A stretch of 64,000 nt of DNA from Athripsodes cinereus (taxonomy: Eukaryota; Arthropoda; Insecta; Trichoptera; Leptoceridae): NCBI GenBank assembly GCA_947579605.1, contig OX388317.1, forward strand, positions 20,417,384 to 20,481,383, in the 5' to 3' direction. This document shows positions 12,140 to 22,626 of this stretch, in pieces. The position numbers and the translations under genes were made by a program. The stretch's first letter is position 1, and every line of letters starts with the position of its first letter. The notes beneath the pieces were generated by a model. It did not search any database. It had not been told where the DNA came from and was given only the letters and a program-made list of their open reading frames with translations.

Positions 12140-12499
12140 GATGTACCTACTCTGTTTATTATGTTCATGCATATTAAAAGATATTTAAATGATTCGTCTG
12201 TGGCTATTAAATAACTAGTTTTTCATAAATTATTCCGTATGTATTCACACAGATGTTGATATAGGTATTTTTAGAATACCTGTTATCTCAATGGTTACGG
12301 GTCACATGATAATCTGTAAGTCGCATATAATTAACATAACACAACACAAAAAGATTAATCTTCAACTAGATAGCTATCAAGAAGCTTTATCCACAATTGA
12401 ATGAACTCGAGAATCGCAAGCAAATGTAATCTTATGCGACATTGGATATTGACATATTATGCAATATGTAATTGTTATTTACTTTATTTCTTACTGAAA
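12140..12499. other. No supported feature
   Basis: AT-rich spacer between a MITE and a Rep-B copy; nothing identified. Confidence 0.4.
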
Positions 12500-12605
12500 G
12501 TACTATACTATACTATACTATACTATACCCTCACGCCGTGTCCCAAGTGGGGTAGGCAGAGAGAACGGAACGCCAAACAGATCTATCTTTACACACTGAA
12601 AGTAC
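12500..12605 (-). mobile_element. Rep-B: 3' end of an RTE-like LINE with (TATAG)n tail
   Basis: In sense (minus strand) it reads GTGTAAAGATAGATCTGTTT then GCGTTCCGTTCTCTCTGCCT and ACCCCACTTGGGACACGGCG, followed by a TATAG tandem tail (ACTAT repeats at 12503-12527 on the plus strand). One frame reads VWRSVLSAYPTWDTA before a stop, like the short C-terminus of RTE reverse transcriptases known from moths and butterflies. Relatives: 29.5, 57.5 and 59.3 kb. Confidence 0.6.
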
Positions 12606-12940
12606 ACGTAAGACTAATATGAGTTATGCCATTCTATCGAGAGGGATTTGGAATAAGTAAATAAAAATTAAATTTATGAGGCGGTTTCATAGCCGGTCAA
12701 TCCCAGGTAGGTCTTGGATCGAAATGAAAAATAATTTTCCATAGGTAGAAAGAAAGAAAAAACAAAAAGAGTGTTGGTAAAGGTTTCTTGCCTTCTCATT
12801 TTATTGGCAATGCTTGTATTTTACTTCTTCACAAGTTACTTTAGACGTTAATGCTACCTTATATACGACTCTTATATGACTTGGCAGGAACTTAAGCCAC
12901 CTCGAACCGTCAAATTAAACTTTTCACACCCTACGAGAGT
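12606..12940. other. No supported feature
   Basis: AT-rich spacer without a recognised repeat. Confidence 0.4.
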
Positions 12941-13382
12941 GTGCTTTTTTTCTTTATTTCATTTCTAAATTGCGAAAGTTCCTTTCTCAAAATTTCAACG
13001 GTCATTCGTTTATTTCTATTTTCTTTTGTTTTATTTCACAAGGTGGTAGGAACTCTTTCCATTTTCAAATACTTGCTATCTTCTTCAAGTTTTTGCGCAT
13101 CCATACGTGCCGTCGCATCTTTCACCTTATGTTTTCCTTGTTACGTTACGTGATAGCAGAAGGCTATACTCCTAGGAATAACTATCATATTGTAAAGTAT
13201 GTCTTTGTACGAATACAATGTTTTAAATTTTTTTTTAAAGAACGTGTGAAATTAAATAACGTGAGACTTGTCTTGTTTTGTTTTATTTGTTTTCAACTTT
13301 GTAGTGTCTCAGTTTCGTGTTACGTATTTAACAAGTGACTCGTAATCGTAAATTTAAACAAATAAACTTTATTAAAAAAAAA
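12941..13382 (-). pseudogene. Possible decayed coding remnant of unknown origin
   Basis: The minus strand of about 12945-13160 reads as a charged, lysine/glutamate-rich protein in one frame, including VKDATARMDAQKLEEDSKYL and MTVEILRKELSQFRNEIKKK, broken by two or more stops. This composition differs from random AT-rich frames and would fit a coiled-coil segment. On the plus strand 13360-13382 shows AATAAA followed after a few bases by a nine-base A run, like a reverse-transcribed tail. The two observations conflict in orientation and I do not recognise the family. Confidence 0.2.
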
Positions 13383-13857
13383 CAAACCCAGTATTAAGAT
13401 AAATCGAAAAAAAAACACAGTATGTAGTTAACTTTCAAATGACTTTTATTAACTTCGCGTACTAGTATTCGGAGACTCTCGACTCCATCATCAAGCGATT
13501 AGAAAAAAGTAACACTTTTATCTTGAAATGAACTTCCAACAAGTACCGTCGGTCAATAACATCGAAATTTTAAATTCAGTACTAGCCTCAGTACTAGCTA
13601 GTACGCGCCTATTAAATTTAAATTTGGTAGTCACAATGTTAAATCGATATTTAGGTATGTTTATATTTCTTCAGACAATTAATTACTAACATGGATTAGG
13701 TCTTCCACAGATATTCGTTAAACATTACTAAGATGGTCATGGTTTTTCGTTTGCGGATTTTGGGGCATGTCTCCTTTCTTCCGGTCAACCTTTCCACTCA
13801 TGTACTGGTGTTAACTTTACAGTTGGGAATTCACTTTAAATACATAAGTATAGAACT
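13383..13857. other. No supported feature
   Basis: AT-rich. A 62-codon frame at 13733-13921 runs into a Rep-A fragment and was not accepted. Confidence 0.4.
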
Positions 13858-13915
13858 AAGTGCTTTATATGCAGTTAGACTACCGGCTACCCCGCTTGTG
13901 GTAGATGCCTTAAGT
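13858..13915 (+). repeat. Rep-A 3' fragment
   Basis: Short 3' piece: TATGCAGTTAGACTACCGGC followed by TACCCCGCTTGTGGTAGATG and a TAAGTAGATAG end. Confidence 0.5.
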
Positions 13916-14059
13916 AGATAGATAAATAGAGAAAAAAAAGTCAGTTGAATGTGTATGTATTTAATTATCATAATTTAAATTTTAATTCGTATCATACATA
14001 TTTTATTTCATTAATATTTGCGAAACAAAAACGTTTCTTCATAGAATATATATTGCGGT

Positions 14060-14553
14060 CAGTGGCGGTCCCAGCAACAATGAACGAACAGGGACAACCG
14101 TCTCCATAAGGGCGGGCCCCACTCGTGAGATTTAAGTATCATTCACTTAAATTGTTTCACTTAAGATGATCTTGCGGAGTGTTATTCACTGGCATTTCAA
14201 TACCCACGGTCATGTTGGCTACAGTTTGACGAATTTTAGTAAAAAATATACTAAAATATGAAAACAAATTAATGAAATTCTCGTAAGTACACAACAGCAT
14301 GTTCATTTTGTTTTTGATATTCCAGACTAATTCATAGAGAAAATGACAACTAATAGAAAAAGAAAACTTGTTTATTTTAAAAAGTGAAACAATACTTCAA
14401 AAAAAAATATAATAAAAAATACTTCGTCTTTTAATTTTAATAATTTTTACATAACAGTGCTATGCACTCTGCCACATGCTCTATGTCTGTGACGATCAGG
14501 GGTCCCGCGAAATTACTTTACCAGGGGTCCCATAAGTATTAAGACAGTCACTG
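14060..14553. mobile_element. hAT-type non-autonomous transposon with 8-bp target duplication
   Basis: The left end is CAGTGGCGGTCCC and the right end is the inverted GGGTCCCATAAG..GACAGTCACTG, giving short imperfect CAGTG-type terminal repeats typical of the hAT superfamily. The flanking octamers ATTGCGGT (14052-14059) and TTTGCGGT (14554-14561) match at 7 of 8 positions, the duplication length hAT transposases make. There is no transposase frame in the 494 bp, so it would need a transposase supplied elsewhere. Confidence 0.72.
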
Positions 14554-14939
14554 TTTGCGGTATAACATATTCTCTCTTAATTAATATTTTAGTTTACTTG
14601 ACAAATTGCCCATATACTGCATTATTACATTTGCACAATCATACGTTCATTCACTACTACGAAAATAATATACAGTATACCTAATAATTGTTGAAACAAT
14701 GACTGTAATTATTTGAATTATAACAAAGTAACTTACAGTATTTGTAAATAATTACACACTGCTCTTGATGATATTTGTAATATCTCTCTACCTCATCCAT
14801 TAAATAATATAATTATGAATCTAATTTCATTTAAGTAATTTCCTTTAATTAATTTAAAAGTTAAGTTCGTAATAACATATGGAATGTTATCTCACATTAT
14901 AACATACCATCGTGACAATCTTTTGTAGGGTAGATAGGA

Positions 14940-14982
14940 AAGTGAGGATTCGAATCTTTAATTTGCCACCAGGCCACTAACA
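14940..14982 (-). mobile_element. tRNA-like SINE head fragment
   Basis: Minus strand TAGTGGCCTGGTGG (A-box-like) followed closely by GATTCGAATCC (B box). The two boxes are closer than in a tRNA, so part has been deleted. It lies directly beside a family-E LINE tail. Confidence 0.4.
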
Positions 14983-14989
14983 AATTTTA

Positions 14990-15125
14990 CTAAATTTATT
15001 TTAGCTTTACTCTACATTGATTACAAATTATAACAATTATACTGAATTTTATATCACAATACAAAAAGGCAATCAACATGCAATGGCCGAGTAAATCGAA
15101 ACAGCGCAATTTCTAACAACTATCC
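14990..15125 (-). mobile_element. LINE 3' tail, family E
   Basis: TTTATTTTAGC then CTCTACATTGATTACAAATT and CAACATGCAATGGCCGAGTA AATCG, collinear with the tails at 2390 and 5083 but more diverged. Confidence 0.5.
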
Positions 15126-15493
15126 TAAACATAGCCTACACAAACCTTACCTGCATTATTGGACCCAAAAGTAAGACATTTACTCATTCGTGTTTACCAT
15201 GATCCACGATTTTCAAAATATTACTCCCTTTTTTACTAAATAACACACCTACTTCTAAGGATGATTACCTAACTCATGGAACATCATCATTTTATTGCTA
15301 TTTAACCACAATATTATGGTATATAAGTTGGAAGTATCATTATATAATTATACCTGACATAATATACACGCTATAAAGTTGTATCCCCCCCCCCCCCCCA
15401 TATTGTACTCATGTAATCACGGGACGATCAATATCAGCTGTTTATGTCGGTAATTATATGATTGACAGTAGTCGTTGATGGTGTTCGCAGCAC
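15126..15493. other. Spacer with C homopolymer
   Basis: AT-rich spacer. It contains a run of 15 C at 15385-15399, unusual in this base composition. No gene. Confidence 0.5.
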
Positions 15494-15628
15494 ATTAGAA
15501 CCTTCATCATTTCTCATCATCATCATTTCTGTCGGTCCCTCAATCCTGAGGATCGTGACCATCATGCCTCGTTCTGTAGACCATCTGTCTCCATTTTGAG
15601 CGATCCTCCGCCATGTGTAAGGCCCCGT
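15494..15628 (-). pseudogene. C-terminal remnant of an RTE-type reverse transcriptase
   Basis: The minus strand reads GALHMAEDRSKWRQMVYRTR then HDGHDPQD and a stop, followed by a few codons and an ATGATGATGATG tail. The ..ED R..W R..V.. pattern followed by H-D and a GAT-rich tail is the usual C-terminus of RTE-like non-LTR retrotransposons. The fragment is short (about 135 bp) and 5'-truncated. It belongs to a different family from the copies at 19.5 and 36.6 kb. Confidence 0.6.
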
Positions 15629-16496
15629 GAAGTGAGCTCTGTGCCTTAATCGAAATAAATAATTTTGACACTTGTAAGTTATCTACTGTATTAGGCGACA
15701 TGAACAAAATAAATGTCAAAATATTTAGGAATATAAAAAGAAAGTGTATATTTTATGCAATTAAACAATAAATGCCGCTTGTTTTCTATTATGAGTTTAT
15801 TGTCGATTTTGATTCCCTCGGAATCCCGTGCTAAATTATTGAAGAGTTTTTCCTCAATAACTTCTTTTTTATTATACAATCTTGAAAAATATTTTAAATT
15901 TAGAATCTTCAAATGTATCTCTATTCCTTTCAGTCAAGTGTAGAATTTTTCTTTTTTATCCATTGTTGAAAATGTTACAGATTGATTCGCAAAGTTGATA
16001 AAAGTGTTACTATCAATCCTAATCACCACAACCTTATCAACCTCAATAGTCCGTTTCACTCTTCCATTAGTACGCATTATATCAAAGTTCCCAATCTATA
16101 TGATATGCTCTTTGAATTTGAGTCCTACAATATTTATTTTTATTCTTTTGTGTGCCTTTTATTCTCTGTACAACCAAATAATAATCTTCAACTTCGGTCT
16201 TCATTAACTAAACGCTTTAAAGCCATAGCCTTTCAAATGTTTATCTTAATCAACTGCTTTGATCAAAATGGAGCCATTTTATTAAGTACGTACTTACTTT
16301 GAACTGCTTTTGAATAAGGAACCAATTTTGAAATGAGAATGATTTATATCTGTTCTTACCCGCATATTTTACTACCCACCTATTAACCTATTTTCAAAAC
16401 TACTTTCAGAAAAAAGAATGCGTGGTTTTATTCAAAAATGGAACTTAAATTTGAAATGTTTTCTTTCAAATACTTTTTTTTCATAAATCCACTAGT
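15629..16496. other. No supported feature
   Basis: AT-rich. A 106-codon frame at 15982-16302 has a mixed hydrophobic/AT-codon composition, no motif and an overlapping frame of similar length, so it was treated as chance. Confidence 0.4.
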
Positions 16497-16622
16497 TCTA
16501 TACAATGACGGCATACCTATCAAATGAACATACATATTGTCCTCTCTGTTGAGTTATACATAAGATATTATGCTAAATAGGAGGCATCAATTACCACAGA
16601 ATTGAAGATCTTAAACGTCTTA
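16497..16622 (-). repeat. Rep-A fragment
   Basis: Diverged antisense copy: ATACAATGACGGCATACCTA, CATACATATTGTCCTCTCTG and GGAGGCATCAATTACC in family order. It lies in tandem with the next copy. Confidence 0.5.
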
Positions 16623-16624
16623 TA

Positions 16625-17500
16625 TGTTACCACGACGTGTCCCATAAGTGGGGTTACCGGCAGACATACCATATAAGATAAACACGTAAGTTGTCCTCTC
16701 CATGCCAAGCTCAAAATTTATCATTTTGGATCAGTCACATTCCTCATCGTTGAATCAAAAAGATAATGTCTTATTATGTCTTATTCGTAATCTTTTACGA
16801 ATACCTGACATTTATAGCACACTTGGGGGCCTATTCTCCAATCTCGATTGACGGATGTCGCAAGCGAGATTTTATTACTTTCGATCGATTTCTTAAAAAC
16901 CCTATTCTTGAAAGTCGTGGACGACAAGTGTCGCACGATATCATGCGAGAATATTTCGAATGGTGTTTTACCACTCGAGATGAATGTCACACCAATCGAC
17001 ATGTCAAAAATTGATAAAAATGGCAGCTGTGAGACACTCAATGGTTGTTTACATTTCGCATACGGTATAAAAATAAAATGAAGTGATGCCGGATTTATAA
17101 AGTATTTTAGTTTAAATAAAAATATAACGAAAAGTTCGATATTGATTGTGACTCCTCATATAAATGCGCCATCTTGCGCGTCACGTGCCTCTCCACACGA
17201 AAGCGCCATCTCTTGAAAAAATGTATAAATAAATGTCATTTTTCGATGACCACATACAAAAACATACAAAAAGTGCGACGTTGCCGGTAGCTTCTCGAAT
17301 GTCGACCGTTTAAATCTCGAATGGCGTCAAGAATAGGGTCGTACACTGCCATTCGACTTTTCGTGCGAGTTTTTTAATCGACATATCTCACAGGTGACAT
17401 TTATCAATCGAGATTGGAGAATAGGGCCCTTGATAACCTAAAGAAATGAATGGGAGACTTGCCGGGGACTCCTCACAGCGAGGTTCTATAAAAGTCTATG
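16625..17500 (-). repeat. Rep-A copy split by a DNA transposon
   Basis: Antisense Rep-A. The left part, 16625-16825, has ACGTGTCCCATAAGTGGGGT, GTAAGTTGTCCTCTCCATGC and TTTTACGAATACCTGACATT. The right part, 17430-17500, has ATAACCTAAAGAAATGAATG and ACTTGCCGGGGACTCCTCAC. Removing 16826-17429 plus one TTG restores a continuous Rep-A order, which dates the inserted element as younger than Rep-A. Confidence 0.75.
16826..17429. mobile_element. Non-autonomous DNA transposon, GGGGCCTATTCTCC ends, TTG duplication (copy 1)
   Basis: 604 bp with terminal inverted repeats: left GGGGCCTATTCTCCAATCTC, right the inverted GAGATTGGAGAATAGGGCCC. A subterminal inverted pair repeats the core (CCCTATTCTTGA at the left, TCAAGAATAGGGT at the right). 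It is flanked by TTG (16823-16825 and 17430-17432). A second copy at 48143-48731 has CTG duplications. Ends starting GGG with 3-bp duplications fit the PIF/Harbinger superfamily; that assignment is inference. The frames inside are short and no transposase is encoded. Confidence 0.85.
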
Positions 17501-18204
17501 TGTTGAGAGAGAAAAGTTAAAAGCACAACTTCACCGCGATAGTTTTTAGTGGCGACTAACACAAGCACATTAACAATTAGGTGTCAAATACTGCCAAAGT
17601 ATTTTAATATATTTTAACAGCGTCTGCACGCAGAAGTTTAAAAAAAAAACAATAGAATGCTCATACTATCTCCAAAAGTTGGAGAAACTCTGAAACACTA
17701 ACAATATCCCTAATAATACATTTTTTATCCAAGTCATTCCTTTATTGAAGGAATAGAGAAAAAAATATATCTAATCAAGATGTATGTAGCTATTTTTTAT
17801 AGAGTAGAGAGAATGTATTGGAGGCGGGCCTTGAGTTTTATATCTTAATGTTCTCGATATATCTACCTTGGTACAACGGGATTCACAGGTAAAGTGATAG
17901 AAGTAGAAATTTTGTAAATCATTTTAATTATTTTGCTCTGTGGGGGTTCCTATGTTAAATACGGCCCTTGTTTTATTTTATTTTTTCAAATCTTTTACAT
18001 CGCTTACTCTTACATCGCTTTTTTTTACATAGGTAGGTACATTACAGCTTGATTTCATTCGTTCATACGATCATGACATTTCTCAAAATTGGGGTAGCCA
18101 GGTTGGGTTGGCCAACCACACGTATCAAACATAACATAACATGCATAGACAATTCACACAGATCGAGCTTGTACCAAACTAAGATATGAATCTCGTAGAT
18201 ATTG
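17501..18204. other. No supported feature
   Basis: AT-rich spacer; no frame or repeat identified. Confidence 0.45.
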
Positions 18205-18262
18205 CTTGCTGAAATGCTTGCGAACATGCAAGCTGTCTTCTCCGTGCCAATAAAGGTTAATA
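18205..18262 (-). repeat. Rep-A fragment
   Basis: Short antisense core: GAACATGCAAGCTGTCTTCT CCGTGCCAATAAAG. Confidence 0.6.
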
Positions 18263-18499
18263 AATAAAAATGTAATGGATTATTTCTGAAATTGTTCGTG
18301 TGTCATATCGAAGGCAAGTATTAAAAGTGTTTTGCTATTACTTAAAAATTCAGAAGTAGGTATTCGGTTGTCTTGTGGAAATCTTGAACTTATAAGCTAA
18401 AAGTCAGTAGTTAGGACTCCGTCACCGATCTACAACACTAAGTTAATTCAAACAATTGCTTAGTATGTGGGGTTTAGGGATGAATTGTTTTGCATTTTT

Positions 18500-18643
18500 A
18501 TCGTGGTTAGATGGAAGAAATCACTATAAAGTGATAATCTCGCGTCTGCATTTCAATACATGTTTTCTTATGTAAACTGATTTGTTTTGTTTTTGTTATG
18601 TGAATGACAATTTACAAGAAGAATAAAATAAATAAATAAAAAT
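18500..18643 (+). mobile_element. LINE 3' tail, family C
   Basis: Sense 3' fragment: CGTGGTTAGATGGAAGAAAT, a palindromic stem ATCACTATAAAGTGAT (18520-18535), AATCTCGCGTCTGCA and an AATAAAATAAATAAATAAA tail. It matches the reverse-strand copy at 9216-9362. Confidence 0.68.
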
Positions 18644-19171
18644 ATCTTTCAATTCAGTTAGAAATTTATGAACATTGTCAAGCATCTATTAAATTCACTC
18701 TGTCTTTACAGTATGTATCATCGTGACACTTCGTTATTAAACGGGGTAACCAGCGGAATAACTACAATTTATAAAGTCGTCATTTCCAACATATTAATTA
18801 GTAAGCCATTCAGAATAGGTGGCATTTCTCGACTCGGAAATAATCGTCACTTTTAAATGTAAATAAATCTTCCTTACTTGGGTGTTTTGGGTATGGAGCC
18901 CACAATATTCTATTATTATTTCTTCTTTTTACCTGAATATAAAACACATTGCGTCCGTTCAAATAAAGACATTGGAAATGTTTTTTTTTCATATTGTATT
19001 ATAGTATTTTTTGTTTTGTTCGACCCTAGAAAAGGTTATTTATTTGATACATATAATATATCAATAATGTAACAGTTTAACCCAAATGGTGTTAAAATAC
19101 TCTCAAAGTCCTGGATTATAAAATAACTCACAACATTACGTGCCTTTTGAGATCGATACTTCATTAAACGT

Positions 19172-19265
19172 TTTGAATGAAGAGTGACCTTTTTCAAATT
19201 GACCTGGGTCTGGGTGTTACATGTATATGTGTTACATGTCATTATGATTATTATTATTGGACAAC
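19172..19265 (+). mobile_element. SINE-2 body fragment
   Basis: AATGAAGAGTGACCTTTTTC followed by AAATTG matches the segment directly after the tRNA-like head at 60056-60120, then diverges into TCTGGGTGTTACATGTATAT. It ends in TTATTATTATT. This is consistent with a head-truncated copy of the same SINE. Confidence 0.5.
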
Positions 19266-19474
19266 ATTAAAGTGTCGTTTACGTGCCAAAGCACCTCAAG
19301 GACACTGTACAATACATCAATCCTAGAACATGACATCCACGTCATAATAATTATTATAAATATAGATATTTAAATAAATGTGTGATGAATAAATTAATAA
19401 ATAAATAAAAATACAAAATTGATTAAATAAGCATCTCGGAAGAAATTATAATTATATGCATTGTATATAATTAT

Positions 19475-20103
19475 TCCAAACTTTGTTCATGTTGTTGAAA
19501 GCCCCGCTAGCTGCTCCTATGCGGATTGGTAATTCCGACCGGAGATCACCCTCTGGCGTTATGGTTGCTCCCAGGTACCTGAATTTACTAACCTGAGATA
19601 GGTGAGGCGTCTGGACTCAGCATCAGGACAAAATGTCGCTTGTTCAATGCGTGCATCATCCCAATCCTTCTATATGGCTGCGAGTCTTGGCACTTAACCA
19701 AGGCTCAAGAGCGGAAGATACTAAGCTTTGAAAACAAGTGTCTTAGAAGGATTTTGGATGTCAGATGGTATGAACATGTTACAAATGATGCTGTGCGCCG
19801 GCGCACCCAGCAGAGACCTGTAATCTCCGTAATACAAGAGAGACGATGGTCCTGGCTGGGACATGTTTTGAGAATGCCCAATGATAGTTGGCCAAAAAGA
19901 GCACTGTTCTTCCGTCCGCAGGGGTTCCGTAGGCCCGGGCGTCCCTCTTTCACAATACACCGTTCCTATGACAACGATATAAGAGCGCAAGGAATGTCGT
20001 GGGAAGAGGTGACGCAATTGGCACAGAGACGCTCTGAATGGAGGAGGCTGGTTTCTGCCCTGTGCTCCCGAGAGGAGCGTTGAGGGCGATGATGATGATG
20101 ATG
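19475..20103 (+). mobile_element. RTE-like LINE fragment with 5' inversion and 10-bp target duplication
   Basis: Flanked by ATATAATTAT at 19465-19474 and 20104-20113. The 3' part (about 19600-20103) encodes the RT C-terminus on the plus strand and ends in a (GAT)n tail. The 5' part (19475-about 19600) is inverted: its minus strand reads QVSKFRYLGATITPEGDLRS followed by ELPIRIGAASGAFNNMNKVW, the segment expected just upstream of the plus-strand ASGLSIRTKCRLFNACIIPI. Inversion of the 5' end inside a single target duplication is the signature of twin priming during LINE integration. Confidence 0.85.
19602..20083 (+). pseudogene. Non-LTR reverse transcriptase C-terminal fragment
   Basis: Open plus-strand frame (147 codons from the first ATG at 19640) containing IIPILLYGCESWHLTKAQER, KILSFENKCLRRILDVRWYE, RRWSWLGHVLRMPNDSWPKR and a final WRRLVSALCSREER. 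This LLYGCESW..WLGHVLRM..WR..V.A.C pattern is the region after the RT domain in RTE-like LINE polyproteins. The catalytic YADD core and the endonuclease are missing, so it is a dead fragment. Other copies: 34888-35135, 36593-36992, 44270-44606, 50944-51192. Confidence 0.88.
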
Positions 20104-20113
20104 ATATAATTAT

Positions 20114-21111
20114 GTGTGCCGTCTTGTTAGTTGTTAGTAGGTACCCATAATAGATTAATTTCTTAGTTTGGGACTAGCTCGATCTGTGTGAATTGTCTAT
20201 GCATGTTATAATATGTTAAACGGCTCAAAAAAATAATCCGTCATAACCATCATCATCATCAGCTCTCAATATTAAATTTGTCGAGTTTCATGTAAAAAGT
20301 ATGAAATAATTTTTTAATATTTCATCAATATTTTACTCACATGGATAGAACTGTCAAAAATAGTCTAATAATAGTGTTGCCAGTTTTCAAATTATTTCAT
20401 CCAATTTTTGGCATTTCTAAGGAATGCATTTATGTATTTGGACGTGGATGTTGAGCCTAAATAATGTAAAGCGCCCTTGAAGTAAGTGATATTATCACAG
20501 TACGGCGCTATATAAATAGTCATAATATTATTATAAATATTGCTAGTTGCATAGACATAATATTATTGTACATGTCTATGGCTAGTTGCAATTAGTGTTA
20601 ATTTTGCCTGTACGAAGCCGAGTAGCACTAAACTAGTAAATAAATAATACGCACTGCCTTTTGCAACTCTCTTACTATCACTCTTTTAAGATACAGTGCT
20701 TCTATGTATGTACGTACCTACGTAATGTTTTACGAACATCTATTTACCTTTTACGGAAATCTCAGATTTATACTTTTGATTATCGTTGTATGAATCTCAA
20801 TTGTAAATGTAGGTCGTTGTCTGTAATTGTACACCACCGTAGCATCCCTTGCGGTAAGGGAGGCGAGTACCTACCCACCATAAAATAATAATAATCAGAT
20901 GGTGCCCTTTTCGGGGTAGGTAGTTAGGTATAAAGACGACAACAGGTAGTAGTAGGTACGTTACCTGTCTTTGACGTACACACACAAAGACCCCGTAGAA
21001 GGTTGCTTTGAAAACTTAATTAACTTGAACACCTGCTATTTTCATAGCTCTTAGAGTAACCGGCAAATCTATAGTCGGGTGAAGTCATCAAAATCTTCTG
21101 ACATAGTATTT
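20114..21111. other. No gene; one imperfect hairpin
   Basis: AT-rich. At about 20868-20932 ACCTACCC and CACCAT face ATGGTG and GGGTAGGT, making a broken hairpin around an AATAATAATAAT loop. Nothing else is supported. Confidence 0.35.
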
Positions 21112-21180
21112 AAGTTCGTTGATAACCTTGAGGTAAAGTCTCGGTCTCATGCACAAAAGGTGCGCGGTTTGTGTTTTTAA
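21112..21180 (+). mobile_element. SINE-1 head fragment
   Basis: AGTTCGTTGATAACCTTGAG followed by GTAAAGTCTCGGTCTCATGC matches the sense head of SINE-1 (GAGTTCGTCGGTAGCCTGGA..GAGTCTCGGCCTCGTG). The B box is decayed and the body is missing. Confidence 0.6.
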
Positions 21181-22036
21181 CAAGAACCAAGATACATCTT
21201 TTTTTAAATAAATATGTGTATTTTTTCGATAGATACCATATCTGGGATACGCTGTTTTGGGGAACGTTGGAAATTGATGAGAGTACAAGACCAATTCAAA
21301 AAGCTTTTTTGCAAATGATATTTTGAAGTTGGCTAATGTTTCTTTATAATTTCTCAGTAAGCACTTAACATTTTCAATATAAAATAAAAAAAAAAAACTC
21401 ACCAGATATTCAAATCCCACTCTCTAGCAGATTTTTATAACTCGTTTTGATAATGAAGCAAGTAGGATTGTAGGTACATTGCGCCTGCGATCGGCTCAGG
21501 TTGGTTTATTAATCTGTTTTGATAGCAATAGGTATACAATGTTTCAACTGTTTTTATCTCTATGCAAAAGCTTTTAACTCTACCCGACTAAAGAATTGTC
21601 GGCTTCTACTGAAACAGTATTAATAATAACAATAATGATATTATTTTGATACACCCTATACATTATGAACCGTGTACTTACCCTGTAACATCTATGTTAC
21701 AACATCCTGTAGGTATATTACATTATATACTTACATGCTTATAAACTTATAATATTATCTAAACTTTCTATCATTTCGAAAGTACTTAGGACCTTAGGTA
21801 GTATAAAATTTATGACAAAGAAAGTTATGATGTACCAGGTATTCCCATATGACAATAAATCCGCCTCTTGCGATAGTTGCACTTACTTGGCTCAATTTCA
21901 GCAGCTCTAGATACATTAAAGTTTAATTTATTTACCGACGGTTCTTGGTGGAAGTTAATATTGAATAACTTTAAATTTTGTTTCATTTATAATTTATTTC
22001 TAGATACAATATTGGTCACAGATCTCCCCTTTAGGC
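21181..22036. other. No supported feature
   Basis: AT-rich. A 110-codon minus-strand frame (21088-21420) overlaps the SINE-1 head and was not accepted. Confidence 0.4.
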
Positions 22037-22290
22037 ATCTGTCTATACAATTACGACATTTCCCATAAATTGGGTAGTGGACAATCTACGTGTAATAAAC
22101 TTGCAGGTCATCCTTTATGTGCTAATAAAAAATTAGACATTCAAGATAGGTGGCATAATTCATCGCTGAATTTAAGATGTTAAGTGTCTACTTATTCGTG
22201 ATTTTTTTTTAATGGATATTACGAGACACTCGAAAAGTTACAGGAAAGAAAACGATATCTATTCTTTAGCGGAGATTCAACGGAACCCTA
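22037..22290 (-). repeat. Rep-A copy
   Basis: Antisense, near full length: ACAATTACGACATTTCCCAT, AACTTGCAGGTCATCCTTTA, TAATTCATCGCTGAATTTAA and the 5' blocks GAGACACTCGAAAAGTTACA and CTTTAGCGGAGATTCAACGG. It is moderately diverged. Confidence 0.7.
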
Positions 22291-22436
22291 TTGGTATATT
22301 TTAAAAAAAAATCTATCCTTGAGTACATTGCATAATTGCGGGAGAGTAGGAACTCTTATCCCCGGGTTTGTTAGATGATAGGATATGTTACAAAAACTTT
22401 TAAATTCGGTCCTTTCAACCAAAAAGACACTTCAAA

Positions 22437-22626
22437 TTTTTTTTTTTTTTTTAAAGATATATCTGGGTTTTGTTTGTTATAAACCCAAATATAACCTTAT
22501 ACACCTTTTACAGTAAGCTACTAAAAGCTTGTGTCGTGAAAGGGGAGTTTGCCAGTACCTGGTATCGAACCACGGACCCCTTGTTCACGAGGCCGAGACT
22601 CTACCTCCAGGCTACCGACGAACTCC
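22437..22626 (-). mobile_element. tRNA-derived SINE (SINE-1)
   Basis: Minus-strand copy almost identical to 5992-6197: B box GGTTCGATACC (complement of 22561-22571), A-box region at about 22594-22613, a CTTTCACGACACAAGCTTTT body and an A-rich tail at the left. High similarity to the 6.0-kb copy suggests fairly recent activity. Two 60-codon frames across it are by-products. Confidence 0.88.

Noticed and set aside
12970..13338. 122-codon plus-strand ORF rich in F, S, C
   Set aside because: Phenylalanine/cysteine-rich composition fits the complement of an A-rich minus-strand segment; no motif.
15982..16302. 106-codon ORF with an overlapping 70-codon frame
   Set aside because: AT-biased, no domain, no repeat or gene context.
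16848..17081. 77-codon ORF with a 75-codon homologue at 48165-48392
   Set aside because: Both lie inside copies of the same non-autonomous transposon; the similarity is explained by DNA homology, and opposing frames are equally open (86 codons on the minus strand).
19705..20017. Minus-strand ORFs of 82 and 98 codons (likewise 36593-37040 and 34852-35151 on the opposite strand)
   Set aside because: Antisense shadows of the RT C-terminal coding sequence.
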